Assembly: GCF_007197645.1 (NCBI RefSeq)
Contig: NZ_VKGK01000004.1
Coordinates: 1-64,000 of the forward strand
Reading direction: 5' to 3'
DNA length: 64,000 nucleotides
Source: Shewanella hanedai
GTDB lineage: Bacteria > Pseudomonadota > Gammaproteobacteria > Enterobacterales > Shewanellaceae
A model generated the notes under the pieces. It searched no databases. It saw nothing but the letters and a program-made list of their open reading frames with translations, and was not told the DNA's origin. Below are positions 1 through 7,217 of the stretch, piece by piece. Position 1 is the first letter of the stretch; each line of letters opens with the position of its first letter. The translations under genes were made by a program, and so were the position numbers.

Positions 1-100
1 CCATTCATTGAGCTTTCAATTGCTGAAAACAAGCTTTGTCGACGAATTTTGTGCATTAATGGGGTGACAAGAGTGAGGCATTTTGATAAAACTTGCTTTG

Positions 101-167
101 CATTCATGGCATTTACTCGTGGTAATTTTTGTTTGGCGATAAATTTGATCACCAAATGCCATGAATG
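101..167. repeat. 14-bp perfect inverted repeat
   Basis: CATTCATGGCATTT at 101-114 pairs perfectly with AAATGCCATGAATG at 154-167. A second, imperfect pair (TTTGGCGAT near 131-139 and ATCACCAAA near 148-156) lies inside. It falls in the first 278 bases, where I see no convincing gene; the short open frame at 49-237 has no ribosome binding site and no family resemblance. It could be an RNA hairpin or an operator; nothing in the sequence decides which. Confidence 0.5.
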
Positions 168-248
168 TTCCTCACTATTTCACCTATCTCATTATTTATT
201 CATCTCTTTTTGTGGGGATTCGTCAGACTCTGAGTAGATCAACTTCTT

Positions 249-262
249 ATACTGATTGGTAT
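249..262. repeat. Dispersed post-stop 14-mer, copy 1
   Basis: ATACTGATTGGTAT, 17 bases downstream of the dodecin stop codon (reverse strand). The same 14-mer occurs at 22130-22143 and, in the other orientation, at 28126-28139. A one-mismatch copy is at 11600-11613. The ends are complementary (ATAC/GTAT). It is a small dispersed intergenic element of unknown role. Confidence 0.6.
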
Positions 263-278
263 AAATACCAGCCGTCTT

Positions 279-488
279 CTAAATATCCTCTAAGGTGAAA
301 CCAACTTTAATCGTCACTTGCCAGTGTGCGACCACTCCCGCCTCCAAATGACCTCGGGTTTCCACAACTTCAAACCAGCGAAGATGCTTTAAAGTTTGGC
401 CCGCCGTATTAATAGCGGCCTTAATAGCATCATCTGAACTGAGAGGTGATGAACCAACTAACTCGATAATTTTATAGGTATGACTCAT
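279..488 (-). CDS. Dodecin family flavin-binding protein
   Basis: A 69-residue protein with the dodecin signature along its full length: an N-terminal [10 protein letters not shown] strand, the [13 protein letters not shown] helix, [11 protein letters not shown], and a C-terminal QVTIKVGF strand. Dodecins are small cytosolic proteins that assemble as dodecamers and store or buffer riboflavin, FMN or related ligands. The conserved Trp in LRWFEV is the residue that stacks on the flavin in bacterial dodecins. Length matches the family (65-75 residues). The start is ATG with a GGAGTGCG-like purine stretch just upstream. It appears monocistronic. A copy of the dispersed 14-mer repeat lies just past its stop. 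Confidence 0.9.
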   Translation of the reverse strand: MSHTYKIIELVGSSPLSSDDAIKAAINTAGQTLKHLRWFEVVETRGHLEAGVVAHWQVTIKVGFTLEDI

Positions 489-845
489 AGCGCACTCCTA
501 ATAATGACGTAGTCTCTAGCTAACAAACACTTTAAACGTTCATTTTTCATACTATCTAAAACTAAGAATTATTCCATCTTTAATGAGGATGTAGCTTGAA
601 TTAGCCTTTGTTATTCAGAAAAAACAGACCGATTTATGCTCCCCGTCTATCAAATCATTTAATTCAAACCGTGATAAAACAATCCTTATTTGAGTAACGT
701 TTGTTGATGATTTGTAATGTATTTTGTGCTTGGTTGCTTCATCAGTGATGACTTTAGTATGATGTCGTACTTTCGACATAACATGTCAAAATGAGTTAAC
801 CATCACACTTCCTACAACAGGCTCATCTTACAACTAGAGGATATT
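489..845. other. Divergent intergenic region, dodecin/pepA-like
   Basis: A 357-base non-coding stretch between divergently transcribed genes, so it must hold both promoters. It is AT-rich. I see no open frame of note and no operator I can name. The ribosome binding site of the downstream aminopeptidase (AGAGGAT, 836-842) is at its right edge. Confidence 0.5.
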
Positions 846-2393
846 ATGCTAACTAAAAAAACTCTTCTTGCTACAACACTCACGACCTCAATCAGTATTG
901 CACTGTTCAGTGGCTTTTCAGCACAAGCAGAAACCTTTAAGTTTGTGGAACACAGCAAGAATCAAGATGCTGAAACACTCATTGTATTTCAAGCTGGCGA
1001 ACAGCGATCAAGCGAGTTAAGCCGTCTAGATAAATTATCTAATCAACAGATTTCAGCAGCCTTAGCAATCGACGCATTTACCGGTGAAAAGAATCACGTC
1101 GTTGAAATATTAATGCCCAATGGGATTGAGGTTAACCGCCTTGTAGTCATTGGCTTAGGTGACACTAAGGCGATGAATGCAGGGCAAATCAATAACATTG
1201 GCGCATCCGTGACCGCATATCTTAGCAAGAGTTCAACTGATGACATCAAGATTTTAACCGCCGGGATCAGCGACTCAAACAGTAATGCCAGCTTTGCATC
1301 TGAACTTGCTCATGGCATCAATTTACGTGCTTATCAGTTCGATAAGTATCTATCTGAAAAGAAACCTGCCGAGAAAAACTATACCATTAAGGTCGCAGAG
1401 CCCGTCAAGGCCGCTGCCAGTTACCAGCAGCTATCAGCCATTGAGCAAGGCGTATTCCTAGCGCGGGATCTCATCTCTGAAGTGCCTACAGAGATGGGAC
1501 CAGTACAGTTTGCTGCCGCAGCAAAGGAGCTTAAGAAACTTGGAGTGAAAGTGACGGTTCTCGAACCTAAACAGATTAAAAAGTTAGGTATGGGCGCACT
1601 GCATGCCGTCGGTCGAGGTTCAGCTGAAGGCGCCCGTCTGGTCATCGCTCATTGGCAAGGCAATGATGAGGCTCCGATTGCACTGGTCGGCAAAGGGATC
1701 ACTTTTGACTCTGGCGGATACAACATCAAAGCAACGGGTGATTCTATCTCACGCATGAAATCAGATATGGCAGGTGCAGCAGCTGTATTAGGCACAGTAA
1801 AAGCGATGGCGATTCAAAAAGCTGACGTGAATGTAGTCGCAGTGATGGCGATGGCTGCCAATATGGTATCTGAAACTGCTTTTGCACCAGGCGATGTAGT
1901 CATGACCGCTGAAGGCTTAAGTGTCGAAGTGCTAAATACTGATGCCGAAGGCCGTTTAGTGTTGGCCGACGGTCTCTGGTACGCTCGTGAGTTCTATCAA
2001 CCACAAGTGATGATTGATGTCGCCACCTTAACAGGCTCTAAAGTTCGTGCTCTTGGTAAACGTTACACCGGCTTATTCAGTGATGATGACGCTTTAGTTA
2101 ATGAACTGACAATATCAGGACTCGCTGTTGATGAGAAAGTCTGGCGTCTGCCATTAGCTTATGATGACCTACTTAAAAGTCCCATTGCCGACCTTAAAAA
2201 TGCCGGTTACGGTGGACCCGGAGCAACGACAGCAGCCGTATTTCTACAACAGTTTACTGGCGACACCAAGTGGGCTCACTTAGACATCGCTGGTAGCGCC
2301 CTTGCTGCAAAAGATGTGGGGATTACGCCAACAGGAGGAACTGGACACGGTGTCCGTCTGCTTAGTCACTGGATAATGAGTCAAGATAAGTAA
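846..2393 (+). CDS. pepA: Secreted leucyl aminopeptidase (M17 family)
   Basis: A 515-residue M17 metallo-aminopeptidase that removes N-terminal residues, classically leucine, from peptides. Residues 1-28 form a signal peptide (KKTLLATTL..., cleavage near AQA-E), so this copy is exported, unlike cytosolic PepA. The N-terminal macro-like domain spans roughly residues 30-180 and the catalytic domain 190-510. The metal and active-site signatures are readable: GKGITFDSGG (K283, D288) and the family signature NTDAEGRL starting at N364. The start has an AGAGGATATT spacer. A factor-independent terminator lies 270 bases downstream. Shewanella-type genomes often carry a second, cytosolic pepA; this exported form probably feeds on extracellular or periplasmic peptides. 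The symbol is by family. Confidence 0.88.
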   Translation: MLTKKTLLATTLTTSISIALFSGFSAQAETFKFVEHSKNQDAETLIVFQAGEQRSSELSRLDKLSNQQISAALAIDAFTGEKNHVVEILMPNGIEVNRLVVIGLGDTKAMNAGQINNIGASVTAYLSKSSTDDIKILTAGISDSNSNASFASELAHGINLRAYQFDKYLSEKKPAEKNYTIKVAEPVKAAASYQQLSAIEQGVFLARDLISEVPTEMGPVQFAAAAKELKKLGVKVTVLEPKQIKKLGMGALHAVGRGSAEGARLVIAHWQGNDEAPIALVGKGITFDSGGYNIKATGDSISRMKSDMAGAAAVLGTVKAMAIQKADVNVVAVMAMAANMVSETAFAPGDVVMTAEGLSVEVLNTDAEGRLVLADGLWYAREFYQPQVMIDVATLTGSKVRALGKRYTGLFSDDDALVNELTISGLAVDEKVWRLPLAYDDLLKSPIADLKNAGYGGPGATTAAVFLQQFTGDTKWAHLDIAGSALAAKDVGITPTGGTGHGVRLLSHWIMSQDK

Positions 2394-2663
2394 CCTGAAC
2401 TAGGGATAAGCCGTGCCGCCTAGTACCGCTATTATTGCCCCTATCTGTGTTGAGCTTTCTAGTAATAGCCAGCTATTACGTACAAAACCCCGCCTTGATA
2501 TAGACAATAATCTCGGCACCAAGCAAGACTGTTTGTTATATGAGAATTAAGGGCGGTGATTAAAGTGCTGATTTAAATTGATATATGAAATTATCCTGAC
2601 ACTCTCTATCCCGAGTTCAGGTTAAATAATCTAATTTCTGATTAAGTCACTTGATGCATAAAC

Positions 2664-2690
2664 AGCCCGGTCTCTAGCCGGGCTTTTTTA
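2664..2690 (+). terminator. Rho-independent terminator
   Basis: AGCCCGG at 2664-2670 pairs with CCGGGCT at 2678-2684 and is followed by a T run to 2689. It reads on the plus strand downstream of the aminopeptidase gene. Confidence 0.8.
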
Positions 2691-2737
2691 TGGTAAGTAT
2701 TTCAGATAAAGGTTTAAACATCTGGATGTAGCCTCAC

Positions 2738-2807
2738 CAGTATTTTGTCAGCAACACGAAACACATTGGCATAGATGGTAAATGTAGGGGTTACTGAGCC
2801 GCCCATT
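2738..2807 (-). pseudogene. Duplicated 3'-end fragment of GMC oxidoreductase gene
   Basis: About 70 bases repeat, with a few substitutions, the stretch 2887-2955 inside the neighbouring GMC gene. The shared core reads, on the plus strand, TTTTGTCAGCAACACGAAA, then GCATTGGC or CATTGGCA variants, then TAGATGGTAAATGTAGGGGT and TACTGAGCCGCC. It encodes the GSVTPTFTIYAN segment of the C-terminal GMC signature but has no open frame around it. It is probably the relic of a tandem gene copy or of a recombination event. Confidence 0.75.
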
Positions 2808-2846
2808 TATGCCATGAATCATCTATAAGACTCAGTACATCTCGCC

Positions 2847-4547
2847 TCACGAAATCAAACTAACATCTGCCCTCATCCGTTCCAACATTTTGTCAGCAAC
2901 ACGAAATGCATTGGCGTAGATGGTAAATGTAGGGGTTACTGAGCCGCCATTAGGCATAAAACTACCATCAGTCACATAGAGGTTATCGCAATCATGCACT
3001 CGGCAATTCTTGTCCAATACTGAGGTTTTAGGATCATCACCAAAACGACAGCCACCCGCCACTAAATTCGAGGTGGGCTGGGTAAATACATTGCCCCACG
3101 ATTTATGGGCGCCCATGGCTTTCATCACTTCTACGCCGCGATCCACCAGATATTGTGCCACCTTCTCATCATGGGGGTGAAAACCCGCTCTGACTTTGGC
3201 GACATTTTGCCCCCAGCGATCTTTCTCCTGCGTATCCAGGCTGACATAACATTCATCATTGGTGAGCCAGTCACAAAACACCTCAAACTTGAAATCTTTC
3301 GATTGGGTAAAGTGAGATTTGATTTTCTGTTTCAATGGAGTACCCCACAGTAGATTATCTCCTTGCCACTTCAAGCTAGATGTTGCTCCGGTAGGCGATG
3401 GCGGATCGAACACAAAATCTAGCGTACCGCCCTTTATTGGTTTGCCTGAAACCGCACTATCATCTATTTCATACCAATCTTGCAAAGCACGATTAAAGAA
3501 GGGTCCACGAACCTTAAGTTGTTTGGCCTCTAATTCTTTCAGCTTATCCATCTTAAACACACCATGGCCAGTTCCCCCTGCGCAACAATGCAGGTTCTTC
3601 CCCACCTGTTGATAGCGATTACCGATCCCATTTGGATGTTTGACTCCAGTGCTGCTCAATAGCAAGCGTGCACTCTCGATGGAATAACAAGCCACGACAA
3701 ACAGCTTGGCCGTGACACGTTTTGAGCTATCCCCATCGGCTAGGTCAAAATAATCTGCCGAGGTGATGTTTCCTGACTCATCGGTATTGAGACGATAAAC
3801 CTTAGCCTGAGTCACTATCTCACAATGACCGGTTTTCACAGCAGAATCTAATAAGGCAGCCCGTGAGCTGGCTTTTGCGCCAGAGTGACAACCGTAATTG
3901 CCGCAATAACCCGAATACTCACAACTGAGTCGACCATTAAAAGGAATAGAGAGAATACCGCGAGCCATCGGCAATGGATGAAGCTTTAAACTCTTACAAG
4001 CGATATCAAAGCGCTGAGCGACCGGATGCTCAGCTGTCGGCGGGAACGGAAAGTCCTTAGTTGAACGAGGCTCTAGCTGTGGATGATTAACCACCTTGCC
4101 AGACACGCCAACCACTTGCTCTACCTTGGCATAATAGGGCTCTAACTCATCGTAGCTAATTGGCCAGTCGACATTGTTTGCACCTTTAATGGCGCCATAT
4201 TCCGACACAAGCCTAAAATCTTGTGGCTTGAGACGATGAAAGTAGGCACTCATAAAGTTAGTGGCACCACCAACAATATTGCCGCCCCAAAACTGCGACG
4301 TAGTATCCGATGACCAGCTGCCATCACCATTGGGTTCTTCAAGGGTATGACGCTCATCCTTAAACTGAGAACGGAACACACTGTGGCGAGCTAGCTGCTC
4401 ATCTTTAAAAAAGTCTTCCTCTTTAAACCACTTGCCCTTTTCCAACACCCCAACTTTAAATCCAGCTCTTGCAAGCTCATAAGCGATGGGCCCTGCCCCT
4501 GCACCACTGCCGACAATGCAGATATCAAACTGTTTGCTACTTTTCAT
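2847..4547 (-). CDS. GMC family FAD-dependent oxidoreductase (gluconate dehydrogenase-type large subunit)
   Basis: A 566-residue glucose-methanol-choline oxidoreductase. The FAD-binding Rossmann motif ICIVGSGAGAGPIAYELA is at residues 8-25, followed by the LEKG strand end. The C-terminal GMC signature is present (NLYVTDGSFMPNGG and SVTPTFTIYANAFRVAD). It resembles the flavoprotein subunit of membrane-bound gluconate 2-dehydrogenase-like enzymes, which oxidise a sugar, sugar acid or alcohol and pass electrons to cytochromes. The substrate cannot be read from sequence. Its start overlaps the end of the upstream small-subunit gene by 11 bases, so the two are translationally coupled. No signal peptide is seen; in this family the large subunit is usually exported with the Tat-bearing small subunit. 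Confidence 0.87.
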   Translation of the reverse strand: MKSSKQFDICIVGSGAGAGPIAYELARAGFKVGVLEKGKWFKEEDFFKDEQLARHSVFRSQFKDERHTLEEPNGDGSWSSDTTSQFWGGNIVGGATNFMSAYFHRLKPQDFRLVSEYGAIKGANNVDWPISYDELEPYYAKVEQVVGVSGKVVNHPQLEPRSTKDFPFPPTAEHPVAQRFDIACKSLKLHPLPMARGILSIPFNGRLSCEYSGYCGNYGCHSGAKASSRAALLDSAVKTGHCEIVTQAKVYRLNTDESGNITSADYFDLADGDSSKRVTAKLFVVACYSIESARLLLSSTGVKHPNGIGNRYQQVGKNLHCCAGGTGHGVFKMDKLKELEAKQLKVRGPFFNRALQDWYEIDDSAVSGKPIKGGTLDFVFDPPSPTGATSSLKWQGDNLLWGTPLKQKIKSHFTQSKDFKFEVFCDWLTNDECYVSLDTQEKDRWGQNVAKVRAGFHPHDEKVAQYLVDRGVEVMKAMGAHKSWGNVFTQPTSNLVAGGCRFGDDPKTSVLDKNCRVHDCDNLYVTDGSFMPNGGSVTPTFTIYANAFRVADKMLERMRADVSLIS

Positions 4548-5193
4548 TAAGGTTCACCGAACTGAAATCTAAATAGGTTTTGCCTTCCACTGGACGAGGA
4601 AATCCCGGTTGGTGCTCCAGCCATTGCCAACCAATGCCATCAGTATTACCACCATAAACAGGGTCTAACGTCAGGGATTCTAATAAGTAATAGAGCAGTA
4701 AAGAGAGCCAGTTTTCACCCGCGCTGCTTTTTGATATTTGCTTAAGCACCGCATCTTGCTCACTAGCACCTAGCTTAATGAAACTGCTCCCTTGAGTGGA
4801 TTTTGCCAACTCCTCAAGCCAACCCACGCCCTGTAAAATAAAGACTTTGTCACCATCGGCTTTGTTATCGGGATCTTCTAGCGCCCAAGTCAGATAACGA
4901 AACGCATTGAGGTCCCTAGCCGAGGGCCCGTCACCATCATCGGGAAATAGTTGCATCTGCACCGCTTCAATGACGGCTTGCGCATGGAAGCTAAAATCCT
5001 CCTCACTACTAACGGTTTCAGCTTCCACCTTATCAGCCGCAACCACCACACCAGGTTTTGCGCCAAGCAAGCCTAATAACATCGCGCCTGCGCCAGTCTG
5101 CCTTAAAAAGGCCCTTCTATTGAGTCCACAGCTATATGCACTGACTCGCTCTGGTTTGTTCGAGCCGGACTTCAACCCTTTATCGGTTAACAT
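4537..5193 (-). CDS. Gluconate 2-dehydrogenase subunit 3-like protein with Tat signal
   Basis: The 218-residue small subunit partner of the downstream GMC oxidoreductase. A twin-arginine signal is clear: NRRAFLRQTGAGAM with R26-R27, then a hydrophobic run LLGLLG, with a cleavage region near VVAADK. The rest fits the gluconate 2-dehydrogenase subunit 3 family, which chaperones and co-exports the flavoprotein. I chose the ATG at 5193 over the GTG at 5211 because AAGGA lies 7 bases before it. The ATG overlaps the stop codon of the truncated TlpA-like frame upstream, suggesting the three once formed one operon. Confidence 0.8.
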   Translation of the reverse strand: MLTDKGLKSGSNKPERVSAYSCGLNRRAFLRQTGAGAMLLGLLGAKPGVVVAADKVEAETVSSEEDFSFHAQAVIEAVQMQLFPDDGDGPSARDLNAFRYLTWALEDPDNKADGDKVFILQGVGWLEELAKSTQGSSFIKLGASEQDAVLKQISKSSAGENWLSLLLYYLLESLTLDPVYGGNTDGIGWQWLEHQPGFPRPVEGKTYLDFSSVNLNEK

Positions 5194-5496
5194 ACACTTT
5201 CCTTGCTGCACCCTTTATGGGTGATAAGCTCTTGTGCAACTTGTGGGGATATCTGGTTCCACTCAACAATATTGGCACTCAAAGTATCCGTGATACCGTC
5301 GACCTGTCTGATGACACCATTGATATCAATCAAAAAACTCGTTGGCGTGCCGACCACACCGTAGCGATGCGCCACCTCTGCATCATGATCAAACGTCATC
5401 GGGTAATTCGTCGAGAAATGCCAAAAGTAAGCTGATTTTCCCTCTAAGGATCTTTGTGTCCACCTCTACCACCTCGATATTTTTCAATAAGAACAT
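5187..5496 (-). pseudogene. Frameshifted C-terminal remnant of a TlpA/ResA-like thioredoxin
   Basis: An open frame at 5187-5465 encodes a thioredoxin-fold C-terminal half: NYPMTFDHDAEVAHRYGVVG followed by TPTSFLIDINGVIRQVDG, with the family's cis-Pro (GTPTSFLID) and DPxGEVA-like segment. It has no good start; the first ATG is at 5399. A second frame beginning at ATG 5496 reads FLLKNIEVVEVDTKI, which fits the strand normally preceding this segment. The two pieces are out of frame, meeting near 5440-5450. The N-terminal CxxC redox motif is missing altogether. I read it as a decayed first gene of the GMC operon. A short functional product from 5399 is possible but unlikely. Confidence 0.6.
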
Positions 5497-5582
5497 GTAT
5501 TAGCAGACCGTAAGCATAAGTAAAACAGTTCAAGATAAATCAGTTTTGTATCCTTTATTGATTTAGAACAATTTTATAGACA

Positions 5583-5611
5583 CAAAAAAGCCGATACGCA
5601 ATCGTATCGGC
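5583..5611 (-). terminator. Rho-independent terminator of scs operon
   Basis: GCCGATACG at 5590-5598 pairs with CGTATCGGC at 5603-5611. On the reverse strand it is followed by a run of six to seven T. It sits 44 bases past the scsD stop. Confidence 0.85.
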
Positions 5612-5654
5612 CATCTCATTGGTTTATGTCAATCGAAGCTACATCCCTAGGCGA

Positions 5655-6206
5655 CTAAGTGAATAACATGCGCAACCACATGCCAGGCAAGCTCGTAAAA
5701 CCTGTTGTGTAATGTTTCAACTCACCATCTTTAAACACCATCAAGGTGGGAGTGAGTTGAACTGACCAGTCTCGAGCAACCTCATTATCACTGTCGTTGA
5801 TGGTTTCAAACTCGTAGCCTTTATGGGCAAGATACTTTGTCATCTTATCATCGGGGCCTGAATTCATTGCCACTGTGACCACTGGATACATACTTGCCAT
5901 GGTATCCACCGCTGGACTCACAAAGTTACAGACAGGACACCAACTCCCCCAAAAGTAGACTAATACAGCCTGATCTTGGCTAAGCTGTTCGATATCAATA
6001 TCCGTTCCTGACAATGTGATGCCTTTGAGATCTGGCAAATTATCTCTAGGAATATCTTTACCACGCCAGATATCCATGGCGCCAGTCACGACAATCGCAA
6101 ACAGCATAAACAGCGCTATCTGTTTAAGCCTGCCAAGCGCACGCTTTAAAGGGGTAATAGCCTCGTTATCTTGCTGAGCCGGCTTTTCATTATCGATACG
6201 ACTCAT
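5655..6206 (-). CDS. scsD: ScsD-like membrane-anchored thioredoxin (protein disulfide oxidoreductase)
   Basis: A 183-residue TlpA-like protein. One N-terminal membrane anchor (about residues 28-43, IALFMLFAIVVTGAMDI) tethers a periplasmic thioredoxin domain. The redox motif is WGSWCPVC (C90, C93) and the cis-Pro is in QLTPTLMVF. CPVC is the motif typical of ScsD in the suppressor-of-copper-sensitivity system, where it acts in periplasmic thiol redox together with ScsB and ScsC. Its ATG overlaps the stop codon of scsC by one base (TAATG), indicating coupling. It is the last gene before a clear terminator. Confidence 0.85.
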   Translation of the reverse strand: MSRIDNEKPAQQDNEAITPLKRALGRLKQIALFMLFAIVVTGAMDIWRGKDIPRDNLPDLKGITLSGTDIDIEQLSQDQAVLVYFWGSWCPVCNFVSPAVDTMASMYPVVTVAMNSGPDDKMTKYLAHKGYEFETINDSDNEVARDWSVQLTPTLMVFKDGELKHYTTGFTSLPGMWLRMLFT

Positions 6207-7060
6207 TAGCCTTTGGCCTCTATCATCTCTTCAAGTTGCTCTTTTAATACATCATAAGACACTAAACCTGGAATGATTTTGTCGCCAAAAATCATGCTTG
6301 GAGTACCACCAATACCTAAGTTTCTCATCAACTTAATATTGTTATGCACCATTTCATCGACCCCAGCATCAGTCTTTCCCAACCACTGCTCAGTACCGGT
6401 CAATTTGGCCACTTGAGCAATCGACTCAGCATCCAGCCGACGTGGGCTCGACATCAACATATCCTTCAATTTGATGTACTTCTCTGGTTCATTGAGCCAG
6501 ACCGTTTGCGCTAACTCAACCGCCATCTTTGAGCTTTCCCCTTGAAGCGGCACCATCTTGATAATGATTTTAAGTTGTGGGAATTCCTCGATAAGCTTAT
6601 TGAGAGACGGTTCAATCTTCTTGCAATATGGGCAGTTAAAGTCGGTAAAATACACCATAGTGACTTCAGGATTTTCAGCCCCTTTCCACGGATCACTCTT
6701 AGTTTCATACATGGCAGTATGATTGACGTCTAAAGAGCTTTGTCTTGCGGAGTCAGCACCTTGTTGCTCACGAGCTTGCAAAGCAATAATGGCTTCTTTG
6801 AGTAGATCAGGATCGTTAATCAAGGCATCTTTAATGATGGCTCGAACATCTTGTTGTTGCTCAGCATTCAAACTCGTCACCCCAGCTTGTGCCGATGGGA
6901 TAAAAGGTAACTGAGATGAGATCAATAATATCGATGCTGTTAGTCCTGAGACAGCCAACATCTGTATCTTACGAGATTGAAAAATACGATTTACCCAAGA
7001 CACCTTTTTACACGACGACTTGGCCTTTGAACCTGCTTTTACATTTGAAAATAACGTCAT
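6206..7060 (-). CDS. scsC: ScsC-like DsbA-family thiol oxidoreductase
   Basis: A 284-residue periplasmic DsbA-fold protein. It has a long basic N-terminus, a hydrophobic export segment at about residues 33-55 (cleavage near AQAG), and an N-terminal helical region to about 110 resembling the oligomerisation stalk of ScsC/DsbC-like proteins. The thioredoxin domain carries FNCPYCKK (C143, C146) and the cis-Pro loop GGTPSMIFG. ScsC proteins isomerise or reduce disulfides in copper-stressed periplasm and are kept reduced by ScsB, encoded next door. GGAG sits 6 bases before the ATG. A 157-base gap separates it from scsB, wide for an operon but with no visible terminator. Confidence 0.87.
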   Translation of the reverse strand: MTLFSNVKAGSKAKSSCKKVSWVNRIFQSRKIQMLAVSGLTASILLISSQLPFIPSAQAGVTSLNAEQQQDVRAIIKDALINDPDLLKEAIIALQAREQQGADSARQSSLDVNHTAMYETKSDPWKGAENPEVTMVYFTDFNCPYCKKIEPSLNKLIEEFPQLKIIIKMVPLQGESSKMAVELAQTVWLNEPEKYIKLKDMLMSSPRRLDAESIAQVAKLTGTEQWLGKTDAGVDEMVHNNIKLMRNLGIGGTPSMIFGDKIIPGLVSYDVLKEQLEEMIEAKG

Positions 7061-7217
7061 AATAACTCCAAATTTGTGACTGTAATTGCACTTGATAACA
7101 AATCACAGCCTTGTTCTATTTTGCCTGCCGAATGCAATGCTTAGTGCTTAGTGACTGTTTAATAACAATCGCACTAATAGCAGGCATTTAAAATATCGAT
7201 TAGAACTGACTCATCCG

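Larger units (their letters stand above)
2394..2846. other. Intergenic region with hairpin, terminator and GMC gene scrap
   Basis: A 453-base gap between convergent genes. It contains an 18-base perfect hairpin (GTAATAGC-CA-GCTATTAC, 2462-2479), the terminator at 2664-2690, and a degenerate duplicate of the 3' end of the GMC oxidoreductase gene (about 2738-2807). The rest shows no coding signal. Confidence 0.6.

Noticed and set aside
49..237. 62-residue open frame at the left end
   Set aside because: No ribosome binding site, no known family and overlap with an inverted repeat; treated as chance.
2400..2560. Possible transposase remnant around the hairpin at 2462-2479
   Set aside because: No translated similarity or terminal repeats could be seen; only the hairpin itself is supported.
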